Assembly (NCBI GenBank): GCA_020849655.1
Contig: JADLFU010000183.1
Coordinates: 18,319 to 82,318, forward strand
Length of the DNA: 64,000 nt
Origin: Polyangiaceae bacterium
GTDB lineage: Bacteria > Myxococcota_A > Polyangia > Polyangiales > Polyangiaceae
Direction: 5' to 3'
Below the pieces are notes generated by a model, which was given only the letters and a program-made list of their open reading frames with translations, ran no database searches and had not been told where the DNA came from. A program made the position numbers and the translations under genes. This document shows positions 18,151-27,061 of this stretch, piece by piece. Numbering within the stretch: position 1 is the first letter of the stretch; each line of letters starts with the position of its first letter.

Positions 18151-18909
18151 TCATCCCCGGCGCAGCCCGAGGCGCGCGCGCGCCTCCGAGTACTCGTCGG
18201 TGATCGCGCCGCGCAGGTCGCGCACGGAGAGCCTCTCGCGGGCGATGTCGCCCTCCTCGCGCGCGAACGCCCAGACGTCGAGCAGCGGCGCGGGCCGACC
18301 GGCGCGCGCGAAGACCTCGACGTGCACGCGCGCGTGGAGCCTCGCCAGCCTGGCGGCGTCCTCGGCGCGCGCCCGGCCCGCGCTCGGGAACACGACGACG
18401 AACCTCCCGCCGGGCGCGAGCGCGCGCGCCGCCGCTCGGGCGTAGTCAAGGACGCCCCCGCGCAGCTCGAACCTGCACGCGCGCCGCTGCGGATCGGACG
18501 GAAGCACCCCGGTGCCGACCGGGAAGTAGGGCGGCGATCCGGTGATGAGCTCGAACGCGGGCAGCGCTCGCTCCTCGAGCGCGCGCAGATCGCCGCGCAG
18601 CAGCTCGATGCGCGGAGGGTCGGGGAGCTCCGCGACGGCGCGCGCGCACATCGCGTGGCTCTCCTCCTGCGCCTCGACGCCGAGCGAGAACGCAGGGCGG
18701 AGCGCGTGCGCCGTCAACAGGAGGACGGTGCCCACGCCGCACCCGAGATCGAGGTAGCGCGCGGGCGGCGCCTGCGAGACGCGCGCCGCGAGCCACGCCG
18801 TCACGACGTCGTCCGTGCTCGCGCGGTGACCGCCCGATCTCTGGTAGAACGACCAGTCGCCCACGAGCTCCTCGCGCGCGGCGTCGGCGGGCCACGGCGT
18901 CGCGCTCAC
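18151..18909 (-). CDS. TrmN6-like SAM-dependent N6-adenine methyltransferase
   Basis: A 252-residue methyltransferase resembling tRNA1(Val) A37 N6-methyltransferase (TrmN6/YfiC). The N-terminal [12 protein letters not shown] and the SAM motif [13 protein letters not shown] near residue 52 are followed by GSPPYFPVG near 125, the (N/D/S)PPY active-site motif of N6-adenine and glutamine-N5 methyltransferases. The GTG start overlaps the stop of the acyltransferase gene (GTGA). RNA is the probable substrate but the exact nucleotide is not certain. Confidence 0.8.
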   Translation of the reverse strand: MSATPWPADAAREELVGDWSFYQRSGGHRASTDDVVTAWLAARVSQAPPARYLDLGCGVGTVLLLTAHALRPAFSLGVEAQEESHAMCARAVAELPDPPRIELLRGDLRALEERALPAFELITGSPPYFPVGTGVLPSDPQRRACRFELRGGVLDYARAAARALAPGGRFVVVFPSAGRARAEDAARLARLHARVHVEVFARAGRPAPLLDVWAFAREEGDIARERLSVRDLRGAITDEYSEARARLGLRRG

Positions 18910-19634
18910 CGCGCGGCCAGCTCCGCGCGGTAGGGGGCGAGCACCGACTCCAAGGCGTCGAACGTCGCCTGGCGCACGCGCGCGACGTCGGCCGGATCCT
19001 CAGGATCGCCCGCGGTGTCGACTGGAGGCAGCGCGTGGTAGCGGAGCGGGACGTCCCGCGGGACGAGCGACGCGACGATCGGGAGATCGTACCGCGCGTC
19101 GCCGAGCAGCGCGCGGCCGAGCCACGGCTCGTGCGCGATGACAGAGAACAGCTCGTCGATCCCGAGGGCCGCCATGGGCACGATCGGCGCGCGGGCGCGC
19201 ATCGCCACCCGCGCGAACCCCGCGCGCTCGCCCCACCGCAGCGTGTACGCGTCGCGCGCGAGCTTGAACGAGTCGTCGACCCCGCCCGGGTACACGCCGA
19301 CCAGCTCGCCCTCCGTGAGCAGGCGCGTCGCGGCCTCGGGCTCGCCCGGCACGGCGCCGATCGCGTCGAAGAGCGCCCGCGCGAACGGCGCGCGGAACAG
19401 GTTTCGCTCCGCGAGGAACCTCGGCGCGCGCCCCACCTCGAGCTGAAGGAGCGCCGTCAGCACGATCGAGTCGACCCCGAGCAGCGTGTGGTTGCCGACG
19501 AGCAGTGCGGCGCCCTCTCGTGGCACGTGCTCCGCGCCCGTCAGGGTCGCGCGGAACCGCTCGCGGATCAGCCGCGCCACGCGCTTGCCCGCGAGCGTCG
19601 CGGCGAACCTGTCGAGCAGCGTCGGCGTCGTCAC
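18906..19634 (-). CDS. PlsC-like acyltransferase
   Basis: A 242-residue lysophospholipid acyltransferase-family protein that would transfer an acyl chain to a lysophospholipid or glycerolipid at the inner membrane. The catalytic block is GNHTLLGVDS (H-x4-D, near residue 47) and the acceptor-binding block is GVYPGGVDDSFK near 113. Its short length and lack of a strong membrane anchor resemble the DGAT/monoacylglycerol acyltransferase-like branch seen in myxobacteria. GTG start overlaps the upstream reductase stop. Context with acyl-CoA enzymes suggests lipid or storage-lipid metabolism. Confidence 0.8.
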   Translation of the reverse strand: MTTPTLLDRFAATLAGKRVARLIRERFRATLTGAEHVPREGAALLVGNHTLLGVDSIVLTALLQLEVGRAPRFLAERNLFRAPFARALFDAIGAVPGEPEAATRLLTEGELVGVYPGGVDDSFKLARDAYTLRWGERAGFARVAMRARAPIVPMAALGIDELFSVIAHEPWLGRALLGDARYDLPIVASLVPRDVPLRYHALPPVDTAGDPEDPADVARVRQATFDALESVLAPYRAELAAR

Positions 19635-21070
19635 GGGGCCTCGTCGAGCGGCACGTCGACCGACACCGACGGGCCCACCGGCCCGCGGCGGCCCGCGAGA
19701 TCGTAGGGCCGGAGCGCGTAGCGGTACGTGTGTCCCCCCGTGATCTCGCGGTCCTCGAAGCGCAGCGACCGCCCACGCACCGACGCGCGGTGGAGCAGGA
19801 GGTCGTGCCCGGTGGCGCGCAGCAGCTGGAACCCATAGGGCGCGGCGTCGGGGGCGGTCCAGGTCACTACGATCTGTCCGTCAGCGTAGCGCGCGCTCGG
19901 CGCGAGCGGGGCACGGGCGGGCGGTCCGCCTTCGGGCGCACGAGGGGCCTGCAGCGAGCCCTTCGGCCACAGGGTGCAGACCACCTTGCGAAAGGACTCG
20001 TCGAGCGCCTTGCAGACGTTGCCGTACTGGCAGCGCACGACCTCGTCGTCGCGGCCCTCGCGCCACTTCCTGGGCAGATCCGGGTCGGCGAGCAGCGCGC
20101 GGGCCATGCCGACGAGATCGACGTCCCCTCGCTCGAGCGCGCGCTCCGCGAGCTCGCGCGTCGCGATCTTCCCGGCGCCGACGACCGGCGTCTGGAGGCC
20201 CGCGGCGCGCAGGTGGCGGCGCACGTGCGCGGCGAGGTGCAGGTTCGCGCCGTCGGGGTAGGCCGCGCCCGGCATGCACCGATCGCCCGAGTAGCCCGTG
20301 TAGGGATAGAGCGGCGCGCCGTCGCGCTTGACCGCGTCCTCGAACTTGCCGCCCGCCGAGAGCGACACGTACGCGGCGCCTATCCGCGCGAAGCGCTCGG
20401 CGATCTCGGCGGCCTCGATCGCGGTGTAGCCGTCCTTGATGGCCTCGTCGGCGACGAAGCGGACGCCGACCGGGAACCCCTCGCCCACCTCGCGCCGCAC
20501 CGCCGCGAAGACCCGGGTCGGCAGCCGCAGGCGGTTCTCGAGGGTGCCGCCGTACGCGTCGCGCCGCGGGTTGAGCCGCGAGAGGAAGCTGGAGAGCGTG
20601 TACGCGTGCGCCATGTGCAGCTCGACCCCGTCGAACCCCGCCGCCCGCGCGCGCGCCGCCGCCGCCGCGTACGCGCCGACGACGCCGTCGAGGTCGCCGT
20701 CGGACAGCGAGTCGATCGTCTGGCGCCAGCCGCTCCGCGCGACCTTCAGGAAGTGGATGATCTGCGGGAAGATCTTGCTCGGGGACGCGTCGTGGCACGC
20801 CGCCGCGAGATCGCGCAGGCCGGGGAGGAACGCGTCGCTGCAGACGCGCAGCAGCGGCCCGCTCTTCGCGTCGTGCACCGCCATCGCCTCGACGACGACG
20901 AGGCCCGCCTCGCCCTCCGCGAAGCGCACGTACCGATCCCGGACGTCGCGGTTGACGTGGCCGTCCTCGCCCGAGAGGCGCGTCACCATCGCCGGCACGA
21001 CGACGCGGTTGGGCAGCGTGAGCCCCGACGAGAGCCGCAGCGGCGACAGGACCGGCGAGGCCGCGCTCAC
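19631..21070 (-). CDS. OYE-family NADH:flavin oxidoreductase with C-terminal Ig/FnIII-like domain
   Basis: A 479-residue FMN-dependent reductase of the old yellow enzyme family. The TIM barrel (residues 1 to about 375) shows PNRVVVPAMVTRLS, HMAHAYTLSSFLSRLNPRRD with the family H..H-like site, GTLENRLRLP, and DLVGMARALLADPD near 335. After CQYGNVCKALDESF, with only part of the Fe-S cysteine pattern, a segment of about 90 residues follows (QIVVTWTAPDAAPYGFQLLR ... YRYALRPYDLAGRRG) that looks like a fibronectin-III-type beta sandwich. It does not replace the NADH-binding domain of dienoyl-CoA reductases. Coupled by GTGA overlaps on both sides. Confidence 0.85.
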   Translation of the reverse strand: MSAASPVLSPLRLSSGLTLPNRVVVPAMVTRLSGEDGHVNRDVRDRYVRFAEGEAGLVVVEAMAVHDAKSGPLLRVCSDAFLPGLRDLAAACHDASPSKIFPQIIHFLKVARSGWRQTIDSLSDGDLDGVVGAYAAAAARARAAGFDGVELHMAHAYTLSSFLSRLNPRRDAYGGTLENRLRLPTRVFAAVRREVGEGFPVGVRFVADEAIKDGYTAIEAAEIAERFARIGAAYVSLSAGGKFEDAVKRDGAPLYPYTGYSGDRCMPGAAYPDGANLHLAAHVRRHLRAAGLQTPVVGAGKIATRELAERALERGDVDLVGMARALLADPDLPRKWREGRDDEVVRCQYGNVCKALDESFRKVVCTLWPKGSLQAPRAPEGGPPARAPLAPSARYADGQIVVTWTAPDAAPYGFQLLRATGHDLLLHRASVRGRSLRFEDREITGGHTYRYALRPYDLAGRRGPVGPSVSVDVPLDEAP

Positions 21071-22224
21071 CGCCGCACCAGATCGCCGCCGATGATGAGG
21101 CGCTGGATCTCGCTCGTCCCCTCGTAGATGCGCAGCGGACGGATCTCGCGGTACAGGCGCTCGACGACGCTGCCCGACACGACGCCCATCCCCCCGAACA
21201 GCTGCACGGCGTCGTCGACGACGCGCTGCGCGCTCTCGGTCGCGAAGAGCTTCGCCATCGACACCTCCGTCGAGGCCCGCGCCGCGCCCGCGTCCTTCGC
21301 GTGGGCCGCGCGCGCGACGAGCAGCCTCGACGCGTCGAGGAGCGTGGCCATCTCCGCGAGCTTGCTGCGCACGACCGGCTGGTCCGAGAGCGGCTTGCCG
21401 AACTGCGTGCGCGCCCTCACGCGGGCGACGGCCTCGTCGAGCGCGCGCCCCGCCATCCCGCACGCCGCCGCGCCGACGGTCACGCGGAAGGTGTCGAGCG
21501 TGCGCATCGCCAGCTTGAACCCGCCGCCCTCCGCGCCGACCCGCGCGCCGCGGGGCACCTTCGCGCCGTCGAAGCGCAGCCGGCCGATCGGGTGCTCGAC
21601 GCCGAGCTGCATCGGCTCCTCGGTGAGGCCCGGCGTCCCGCGCTCCAGCATGAAGGCGGTGATCCCGTCGCGGCCGCGGGCCGGATCGACGGTCGCGAAG
21701 ACGATGAAGTGCGTCGCGATCCCGACGTTGGAAATGAAGACTTTCTCGCCGCGCAGCACGTAGCCGTCGCCGTCGGGCGTGGCGGTCGTCGCGATCGCGG
21801 CGACGTCGCTGCCGGCGTCCGGCTCGGTGAGCGCGAACGCGCCGACGCCCGACCCGTCGGCCACGCCGGGCAGCACCCGCGCGCGCTGCTCGGGCGTCCC
21901 CTCGAGCACGATCGGATACGAGCCCAGCCCCTGCACCGCGAGGATGGAGTCGGCCGTCGGCGACACGTACGCGAGCGCCTCCCGCGCGAGGCAGAGCCCC
22001 CGCACGTCGACGGCCGACGGCGAGGCGGGCTGGCCGATCGCGGCGCCCCCCAGCGACTCGGGCAGCAGCAGCCTCGTCAGGCCGAGGTCTGCGAGCGAGC
22101 GGGCCAGGCGCGCGGCGTCGTGTCCCGCTCCCTCGAGCGTCGGCGCGAGCCCGGTGAGCCTCGCCGCCAGCGCGTCGTGGCGCGCCTCGAAGAACGGCCG
22201 CGCGATCTCGAGCGTGAGCCTCAC
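21067..22224 (-). CDS. Acyl-CoA dehydrogenase
   Basis: A 385-residue FAD-dependent acyl-CoA dehydrogenase (alpha,beta-desaturation of an acyl-CoA thioester). The FAD/substrate region FALTEPDAGSDVAAI is near residue 125, KVFISNVGIATHFIVFA near 155, RTQFGKPLSDQP near 270, and the C-terminal LFGGMGVVSGSVVERLYRE ... IYEGTSEIQRLIIG carries the usual catalytic Glu (YEGT). GTG 22224, inside the stop of the hydratase gene, gives the normal N-terminus; an upstream in-frame start would only add antisense residues. Chain-length specificity is not clear. Confidence 0.93.
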   Translation of the reverse strand: MRLTLEIARPFFEARHDALAARLTGLAPTLEGAGHDAARLARSLADLGLTRLLLPESLGGAAIGQPASPSAVDVRGLCLAREALAYVSPTADSILAVQGLGSYPIVLEGTPEQRARVLPGVADGSGVGAFALTEPDAGSDVAAIATTATPDGDGYVLRGEKVFISNVGIATHFIVFATVDPARGRDGITAFMLERGTPGLTEEPMQLGVEHPIGRLRFDGAKVPRGARVGAEGGGFKLAMRTLDTFRVTVGAAACGMAGRALDEAVARVRARTQFGKPLSDQPVVRSKLAEMATLLDASRLLVARAAHAKDAGAARASTEVSMAKLFATESAQRVVDDAVQLFGGMGVVSGSVVERLYREIRPLRIYEGTSEIQRLIIGGDLVRR

Positions 22225-23048
22225 GGGTCGGTCTCGCCACGCGGCGCGCCCACGAAGGCGGGCTCGCGCTTCTGCTTCCACGCGTCGTGCGCGATCCTGA
22301 AGTCGGGGTGGGCCATGCAGATCATCTGCGCCTGCGCCTCCGCCTCGATGGCCTGCGCGAGCGTCATGCCGTGCTCCTGCTCCAGCATCTGCTTCGTCAT
22401 CGCGTGCGCGAACGCGGGGCCCGCGGCGAGCTTCTCGGCCATCGCCATCGCCGTCGCCTCGGCCTCCCCCGCGTCGGCGAGGCGGTTCAAGAACCCGAGG
22501 CGCTCGGCCTCCGTCGCGTCGAAGATCTCGCCGAAGAAGAGGATCTCGGCCGCGCGCCCCAGCCCGACGATGCGCGGCAAGAGGTAGCTCGCGCCCATGT
22601 CGGCGCCCGAGAGCCCAACCTTCGGGAAGATGAACCCGAACTTCGCCGTGCGGTCCGCGACGCGCAGATCACACGCCGCGGCCATCACCGCCCCCGCGCC
22701 GACGCACGCGCCGTGGATGGCGGCGACGACCGGCCGGCGGCACGCCCGGATGGCCGCGATCAGCCGCCCCGTCATCCGCGTGAACTCGAGCAGGCCCGCC
22801 GTGTCGCGCGAGAAGAGCTCCGCGATGATTTCGTCCTGGTCGCCGCCCGAGCAGAAACCGCGCCCGCGGCCCGAGAGCACGACCGCGCGCACCTCGTCGC
22901 ACGACGACAGCGCCTCGAAGCACTCGGCGAGCTCGCGGTACACGGTGAACGTCAGCGAGTTGAGGCGCGCCGGGCGCGCGAGCACGACGCGCGCGACGCC
23001 GCGCTCGACCGACAGCTCGAACGACGTGGGGCAGGGGAGCCTGCTCAT
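22221..23048 (-). CDS. Enoyl-CoA hydratase/isomerase family protein
   Basis: A 275-residue crotonase-fold protein. It has the substrate-binding AVVLSGRGRGFCSGGDQDEI near residue 57 and the oxyanion-hole GACVGAGAVMAAACDLRVAD near 110, with FGFIFPKVGLSGADMGASYLLPR following. The position of the catalytic Glu of true hydratases is occupied by Ala/Asp-type residues in GLSGADMG, so hydratase activity should not be assumed. ATG 23048 overlaps the RidA stop by one base. It sits between a RidA protein and an acyl-CoA dehydrogenase, as in amino acid or unusual acyl-CoA degradation clusters. Confidence 0.88.
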   Translation of the reverse strand: MSRLPCPTSFELSVERGVARVVLARPARLNSLTFTVYRELAECFEALSSCDEVRAVVLSGRGRGFCSGGDQDEIIAELFSRDTAGLLEFTRMTGRLIAAIRACRRPVVAAIHGACVGAGAVMAAACDLRVADRTAKFGFIFPKVGLSGADMGASYLLPRIVGLGRAAEILFFGEIFDATEAERLGFLNRLADAGEAEATAMAMAEKLAAGPAFAHAMTKQMLEQEHGMTLAQAIEAEAQAQMICMAHPDFRIAHDAWKQKREPAFVGAPRGETDP

Positions 23049-23452
23049 CAGGCGCGCTCCTCGGGCAGCACCGCGATGGCCTCGATCTCGACCTTCGCGC
23101 GAGGCTCGACGAGCCCCGCGACGCCGACGAGCGCCATCGACGGGTAGTGCCGCCCCATCCGCGCCCGCCACGCCTCGCCGAGCGCCTTGCCCGCGCCGCG
23201 GTAGGCGTCGAGATCGGTCACGTAGATCGTCATGTGCGAGAGGTGCTCGACGTCGCCGCCCGCCGCGCGCACGACGGCGAGCACGTTGTCGAGCGCCTGG
23301 CCGAGCTGCGGCACGAGCTCGTCGCTCTCGAACTGCTCGCGGGCGTCCCAGCCGATCTGCCCTGCCACCGTGAGCACGCGGCCCGACGCGAGCACGCCGT
23401 TCGAGTAGCCTCGCGGCCGCGGAAACCCAGGGGGGTGAATGATGGTCGCCAT
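23048..23452 (-). CDS. RidA/YjgF/YER057c family protein
   Basis: A 134-residue RidA-family protein (enamine/imine deaminase or related). The start MATIIHPPGFPRPRGYSNG gives the normal N-terminus. The motifs VAGQIGWD, QALDNVLAVVRAAGG, THE-like HMTIYVTD and a C-terminal VEIEAIAVLPEE are present. The Arg that binds the carboxylate in canonical RidA is replaced in the LVEPRAKVEIEAIA region by LVEPRAKV, which keeps an Arg-type residue in a shifted context, so specificity is open. It is the first gene of a seven-gene overlapping minus-strand run; its promoter should lie in 23453-23615. Confidence 0.85.
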   Translation of the reverse strand: MATIIHPPGFPRPRGYSNGVLASGRVLTVAGQIGWDAREQFESDELVPQLGQALDNVLAVVRAAGGDVEHLSHMTIYVTDLDAYRGAGKALGEAWRARMGRHYPSMALVGVAGLVEPRAKVEIEAIAVLPEERA

Positions 23453-23615
23453 CGCGCGCAGCCTGTACGGCGCGTTGGGGCCGCGAGGCAAGGCCGCCCT
23501 GCTGGCGCGCCGCGCCGGCGGGGCGCGTCACGCGGCTCGGGTCGGCCGCCCCTCCAGGAGCTTCCGCCTTTGACGCCGCGTCGGCGCCGGGCGTAGGTTC
23601 GTCCCCACGAACCAC

Positions 23616-24482
23616 GTGGCTAGATTTCGCCTGCGGTTTCTCCTCCAAGAGTTCGATCTCCCCCAGGGCGAGACGATCCTCGGCCGCAGCCCCGAGTGCC
23701 ACGTGTCGATCGAGGACCCGCTCGTCTCCCGTCAGCACGCGCGGGTGACCATCCTCGGCGACGACGTCGCGATCGAGGATCTCGGCAGCCGCAACGGCGT
23801 CCGGGTGAACGGCGCCCCCATCACCGGGCGGCACCAGCTCGCGGACGGCGATCGGCTGCGCATCGGCACCCAGGAGCTGGTATTTTCGCGCGTCTCCTCC
23901 GCGGCGCGCGAGGCGTCGTCGAAGCGCACGGGCTTCCTGCGCCACTGCGGGCAGTGCAACACGCCCTACCCCGAGGAGCTCGGCGCGTGCCCCTCGTGCG
24001 GCGCCGTCGCCCCGCTCGACGAGGAGACGATGAGCGGCATCGTCGGCGAGACGAAGCAGTCCTGGACGCTGCAGCTGCTCGTCGAGGTGCTCGACAAGGC
24101 GCTGTCGGTGGGGCGCGACGTCGACGCCGAGCGCATCCTCCGGCGCGCGACCGCGAGCGTCGACGAGCGGCTCGACGCCGGGGGCGCGTTCGATCGCCGC
24201 CAGATCGACGCGCTCGCCGAGGGCGCCGCGCGGCTCGCGCTGATGCAGCGCGACGCGCGCTGGTGCGGCTGGGTGCTCTCGACGTACGCGAGGCTCGCGT
24301 GGGTGCCCCGCGCGACCTTCGTCGCCCACGCGCAGGGGCTGCCCGAGGCCGAGGGCGCCGCGCTGCGGCCGGCCGTCGCGGGCCTCATCGCGGTGCTGCG
24401 AGATCGCGGCGGCACGATGATGGACGACGATCTCGCGGGGATGCTGAAGCTCGAGGCGCTCGGCCGGGAGCTCGGCGCCTGA
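23616..24482 (+). CDS. FHA-domain protein with zinc-ribbon-like motif
   Basis: A 288-residue cytoplasmic protein. The N-terminal FHA domain (residues about 3-90) carries ILGRSPECHVSIEDPLVSRQHARV and DLGSRNGVRVNG (each the phosphothreonine-binding core). It is followed by CGQCNTPYPEELGACPSCG, a four-cysteine zinc ribbon, and a helical C-terminal domain shared with the next gene (LLVEVLDKALSVGRDVDAERIL). The GTG start follows a weak purine stretch. It overlaps the downstream paralogue by one base. FHA domains bind phosphothreonine, so these proteins probably read the output of Ser/Thr kinases such as the two in this window. Confidence 0.88.
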   Translation: MARFRLRFLLQEFDLPQGETILGRSPECHVSIEDPLVSRQHARVTILGDDVAIEDLGSRNGVRVNGAPITGRHQLADGDRLRIGTQELVFSRVSSAAREASSKRTGFLRHCGQCNTPYPEELGACPSCGAVAPLDEETMSGIVGETKQSWTLQLLVEVLDKALSVGRDVDAERILRRATASVDERLDAGGAFDRRQIDALAEGAARLALMQRDARWCGWVLSTYARLAWVPRATFVAHAQGLPEAEGAALRPAVAGLIAVLRDRGGTMMDDDLAGMLKLEALGRELGA

Positions 24483-25306
24483 TGCGGTTCCGCCTTCGCT
24501 ACCAGCACCACAACCTCGAGCTCGCGCCGGGGCACTTCGTCATCGGCAGGAGCACCGACTGTCAGCTGTCGCTCGATGATCCGCTCGTCTCCCGCCGGCA
24601 CGCGCGCCTCGTCGTGACCGACGACTCCATCTACCTGGAGGATCTCGGCAGCCGCAACGGCGTGCTCGTCTCGGGCGCCAAGGTCGAGGGCAAGCGCCAG
24701 CTCGTCGGCGGAGATCGCTTCACCATCGGCAGCCAGGAGATGGTGGTCATCGACTCGCAGGGCTCCGACCGCTCCGTCACGGGCCCCGCGACGGGCTCGG
24801 TCCACGCGACGTTCGCCGGCCCGCTCACGGTGACGTCGATGCCCGCGTTGAAGAGCGATCAGGACGAGGGCTCGCGCAAGGCCGACGCGTTCAAGCTGCT
24901 CGGCGCGGTCGCGGACAAGGCGCTCGCGATGGGCAAGGCGGACGAGGCCGAGCGCATCCTCGGCTCGCTGCTCGGGCAGCTGATCGAGCGCGCGCGCGCC
25001 GGGGCGAAGCTGCAGCCCGAGGTCATCGAGCAGGCGGCGCGCTACGCGGCCCGCCTGGCCGGCGCGACGGGCAAGGGCTCGTGGGTCGACTACACGATCG
25101 AGCTCTTCGCGCTGCACCAGCGCGTCGTCTCCGCCGTCGTAGTCGACGAGCTGTACGTCAGCGTCCGCCGCGCGAGCGCCGTGAACCTCGCCCAGCTGCG
25201 AGCGTATCTCGCAGCCATGAAGACGGTGTCGACCCAGCTGTCACCGAACGAGCGGTTCCTGCTGCAGCGCGTGGAAGGCCTGGAGAAGCTGGCGGCGCTG
25301 CGCTGA
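24482..25306 (+). CDS. FHA-domain protein, paralogue of upstream gene
   Basis: A 274-residue protein with the same architecture as the gene before it: FHA domain (VIGRSTDCQLSLDDPLVSRRHARL, given here as its two halves VIGRSTDCQLSLDD and PLVSRRHARL, and DLGSRNGVLVSG) and the helical C-terminal domain (KLLGAVADKALAMGKADEAERIL). It lacks the zinc ribbon, which is replaced by a Ser/Thr/Gly-rich linker. Tandem duplication with loss or gain of the ribbon is the likely history. The 3' end overlaps the convergent DUF721 gene by 149 bases. Confidence 0.88.
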   Translation: MRFRLRYQHHNLELAPGHFVIGRSTDCQLSLDDPLVSRRHARLVVTDDSIYLEDLGSRNGVLVSGAKVEGKRQLVGGDRFTIGSQEMVVIDSQGSDRSVTGPATGSVHATFAGPLTVTSMPALKSDQDEGSRKADAFKLLGAVADKALAMGKADEAERILGSLLGQLIERARAGAKLQPEVIEQAARYAARLAGATGKGSWVDYTIELFALHQRVVSAVVVDELYVSVRRASAVNLAQLRAYLAAMKTVSTQLSPNERFLLQRVEGLEKLAALR

Positions 25307-25766
25307 GGCGGTCGTGCGCGCGCTGCCACGCGAGGTTGCGCTGCGCGGCGAGCTGCAGGATCGCGCGCAGCTCGGGGTCGTCCACCTTCGAGAGCGCAAG
25401 GTCGACCACCGCGGGCAGCGGCTCGGCCGGCGGCGTCCGCGGCACCGTCACCTGGCGCTCGGGCTCGCGCGTGGGCCGCGCGATCGGCTGGACCTTGAAC
25501 CTGACGCGCGACACGTCGAGCCCCGCCTCCCTCGATCGCGCGACGAGGGCGGTCTCCATCAGCGCCAGCTCCTGCGCCCACGACGAGCTGCTGACCGCGA
25601 CGAGCAGCACGCCGCGATCGACGCGCAGCGGCCGCGTGCGCCGCGCGATGTCGACGCCGACCAGCCGACGCCACCCGTGCTCGTCGAGCGGCGTCGTGGA
25701 CGGCGCGCCCGAGAGCACCGGATCGACGAGGTAGGAGAGCCGCACGGGCGCGCGCGCGCGCTTCAC
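25158..25766 (-). CDS. DUF721 (DciA-like) protein
   Basis: A 202-residue protein whose N-terminal part holds the DUF721 domain: HGWRRLVGVDIARRTRPLRV and GVLLVAVSSSSWAQELALM, with FKVQPI after a short helix. DUF721 includes DciA, the replicative helicase loader of many bacteria, and this is a plausible role. The last 50 residues are low-complexity and lie antisense to the end of the FHA gene, so the functional part may be about 150 residues; no TTA or other odd codon marks an earlier end. GTG start. Confidence 0.75.
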   Translation of the reverse strand: MKRARAPVRLSYLVDPVLSGAPSTTPLDEHGWRRLVGVDIARRTRPLRVDRGVLLVAVSSSSWAQELALMETALVARSREAGLDVSRVRFKVQPIARPTREPERQVTVPRTPPAEPLPAVVDLALSKVDDPELRAILQLAAQRNLAWQRAHDRLSAAPPASPGLPRAAAGTARSVTAGSTPSSWLRDTLAAGRGSRRSRGGR

Positions 25767-25897
25767 GTCGTCCTCCGCGCCACGGTCCTGCCTCGCACCC
25801 GTCGGGCATAGCGGCTCTCTCGCCCGAGGCCAACGCGCTCCCCGGCGAGGGGCGGCCCACCCTCGCGCCGCCGCGGGCGCCTGTGCTAGGAAGGAAC

Positions 25898-27061
25898 ATG
25901 GAACCCGAGAAAAAGCTGCCGCTGTCGTTCTTCGAGCGGCTCCCGAAGACCGATCTGCACGTCCACCTCGACGGCTCGCTGCGGCTGAGCACCATCCTCG
26001 AGCTCGCGAAGCAGGACGGCGTCGCGCTCCCGGCGACCACCGAGGCCGGCCTCCGCGACGCGATGAACCTCGGGCGCAACTGCGGCACGCTCGTCGAGTA
26101 CCTGCGCGCGTTCGACGTGACCCTGCAGGTGATGCAGACCGAGGAGGCGCTGTTCCGCGTCGCGTACGAGCTCGCCGAGGACGCCGCCCGCGAGAGCGTC
26201 CGGTCCATGGAGGTGCGCTACGCCCCGATGCTGCACGGGCGCCTCGGGCTGAAGATGACCCAGGTGGTCGAGGCCGTGCTCGCGGGGCTGCGCGCGGCGC
26301 AGCAGCGCTACGGCATCGAGTCGACCGTGATCATCTGCGGCATCCGCAACATCTCCGCGGAGGTCTCGCTCGAGATGGCGGAGCTCGCGGTCGCCTACAA
26401 GAACAGGGGTGTCGTCGCGTTCGATCTGGCAGGCGCCGAGTACGACCACCCCGCGAAGCACCACAAGGCTGCGTTCCAGCTCGTCCGTGACAACAACATC
26501 AACGTCACCATCCACGCCGGCGAGGCGTACGGCCCCGAGTCGATCGCGCAGGCCATCCACTTCTGCGGGGCGCACCGCATCGGCCACGGCTGCCGGCTGC
26601 GCGAGAACGGCGATCTGCTGCACTACATGAACGATCACCGCCTCCCGCTCGAGTGCTGCCCGTCGTCGAACGTGCAGACGGGCGCCGTGCGCGATCTCGC
26701 GTCGCACCCGCTCAAGCTCTACTTCTCGCTCGGCCTGCGCGTGACGATCAACACCGACAACCGCCTCGTCACGGACACCACCGTCTCGAAGGAGCTGTGG
26801 CTCTGCCACACGGAGATGAACATGCCGCTCCGGGACATCAAGACGATGATCCTCGCGGGGTTCAAGTCGTCGTTCCTGCCGTTCCACGTGAAGCAGTCGT
26901 ACCTCCGACAGATCAACGAGGAGCTGACGAGGTTCTCGGCCGACGGGAAGATCGCGGACGCGCCGACCCGCGCGACCGGCGACCCGCCGTGGCGCGATCC
27001 CGCCGCGCGGCTCCTCCGCCCCTCCGAGCCCCCCGCGGAGAGCGTCGCGAGCGTGAGCTGA
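25898..27061 (+). CDS. Adenosine deaminase
   Basis: A 387-residue metal-dependent deaminase (adenosine to inosine, purine salvage). Zinc ligands and catalytic residues sit in TDLHVHLDGSLR near residue 21, IHAGEAYGPESI near 205, RIGHGCRL near 228 and NTDNRLVTDTTVSKE near 280. ATG 25898 is preceded by a clear AGGAAGGA ribosome site at 25888-25895. The stop overlaps the next ATG by one base. A Pro-rich tail of about 35 residues extends past the catalytic domain. The cotranscribed two-component pair has no obvious link to purine use. Confidence 0.92.
   Translation: MEPEKKLPLSFFERLPKTDLHVHLDGSLRLSTILELAKQDGVALPATTEAGLRDAMNLGRNCGTLVEYLRAFDVTLQVMQTEEALFRVAYELAEDAARESVRSMEVRYAPMLHGRLGLKMTQVVEAVLAGLRAAQQRYGIESTVIICGIRNISAEVSLEMAELAVAYKNRGVVAFDLAGAEYDHPAKHHKAAFQLVRDNNINVTIHAGEAYGPESIAQAIHFCGAHRIGHGCRLRENGDLLHYMNDHRLPLECCPSSNVQTGAVRDLASHPLKLYFSLGLRVTINTDNRLVTDTTVSKELWLCHTEMNMPLRDIKTMILAGFKSSFLPFHVKQSYLRQINEELTRFSADGKIADAPTRATGDPPWRDPAARLLRPSEPPAESVASVS

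Noticed and set aside
17217..18203. Long open frame continuing from aroE across folD
   Set aside because: It is the codon-aligned antisense of folD and has no homology; not a fusion protein.
25158..25306. DUF721 gene tail antisense to the FHA gene as another unusual terminator case
   Set aside because: No TTA, CTA or TCA lies near the end of the recognisable domain; ordinary overlap or a natural tail explains it.
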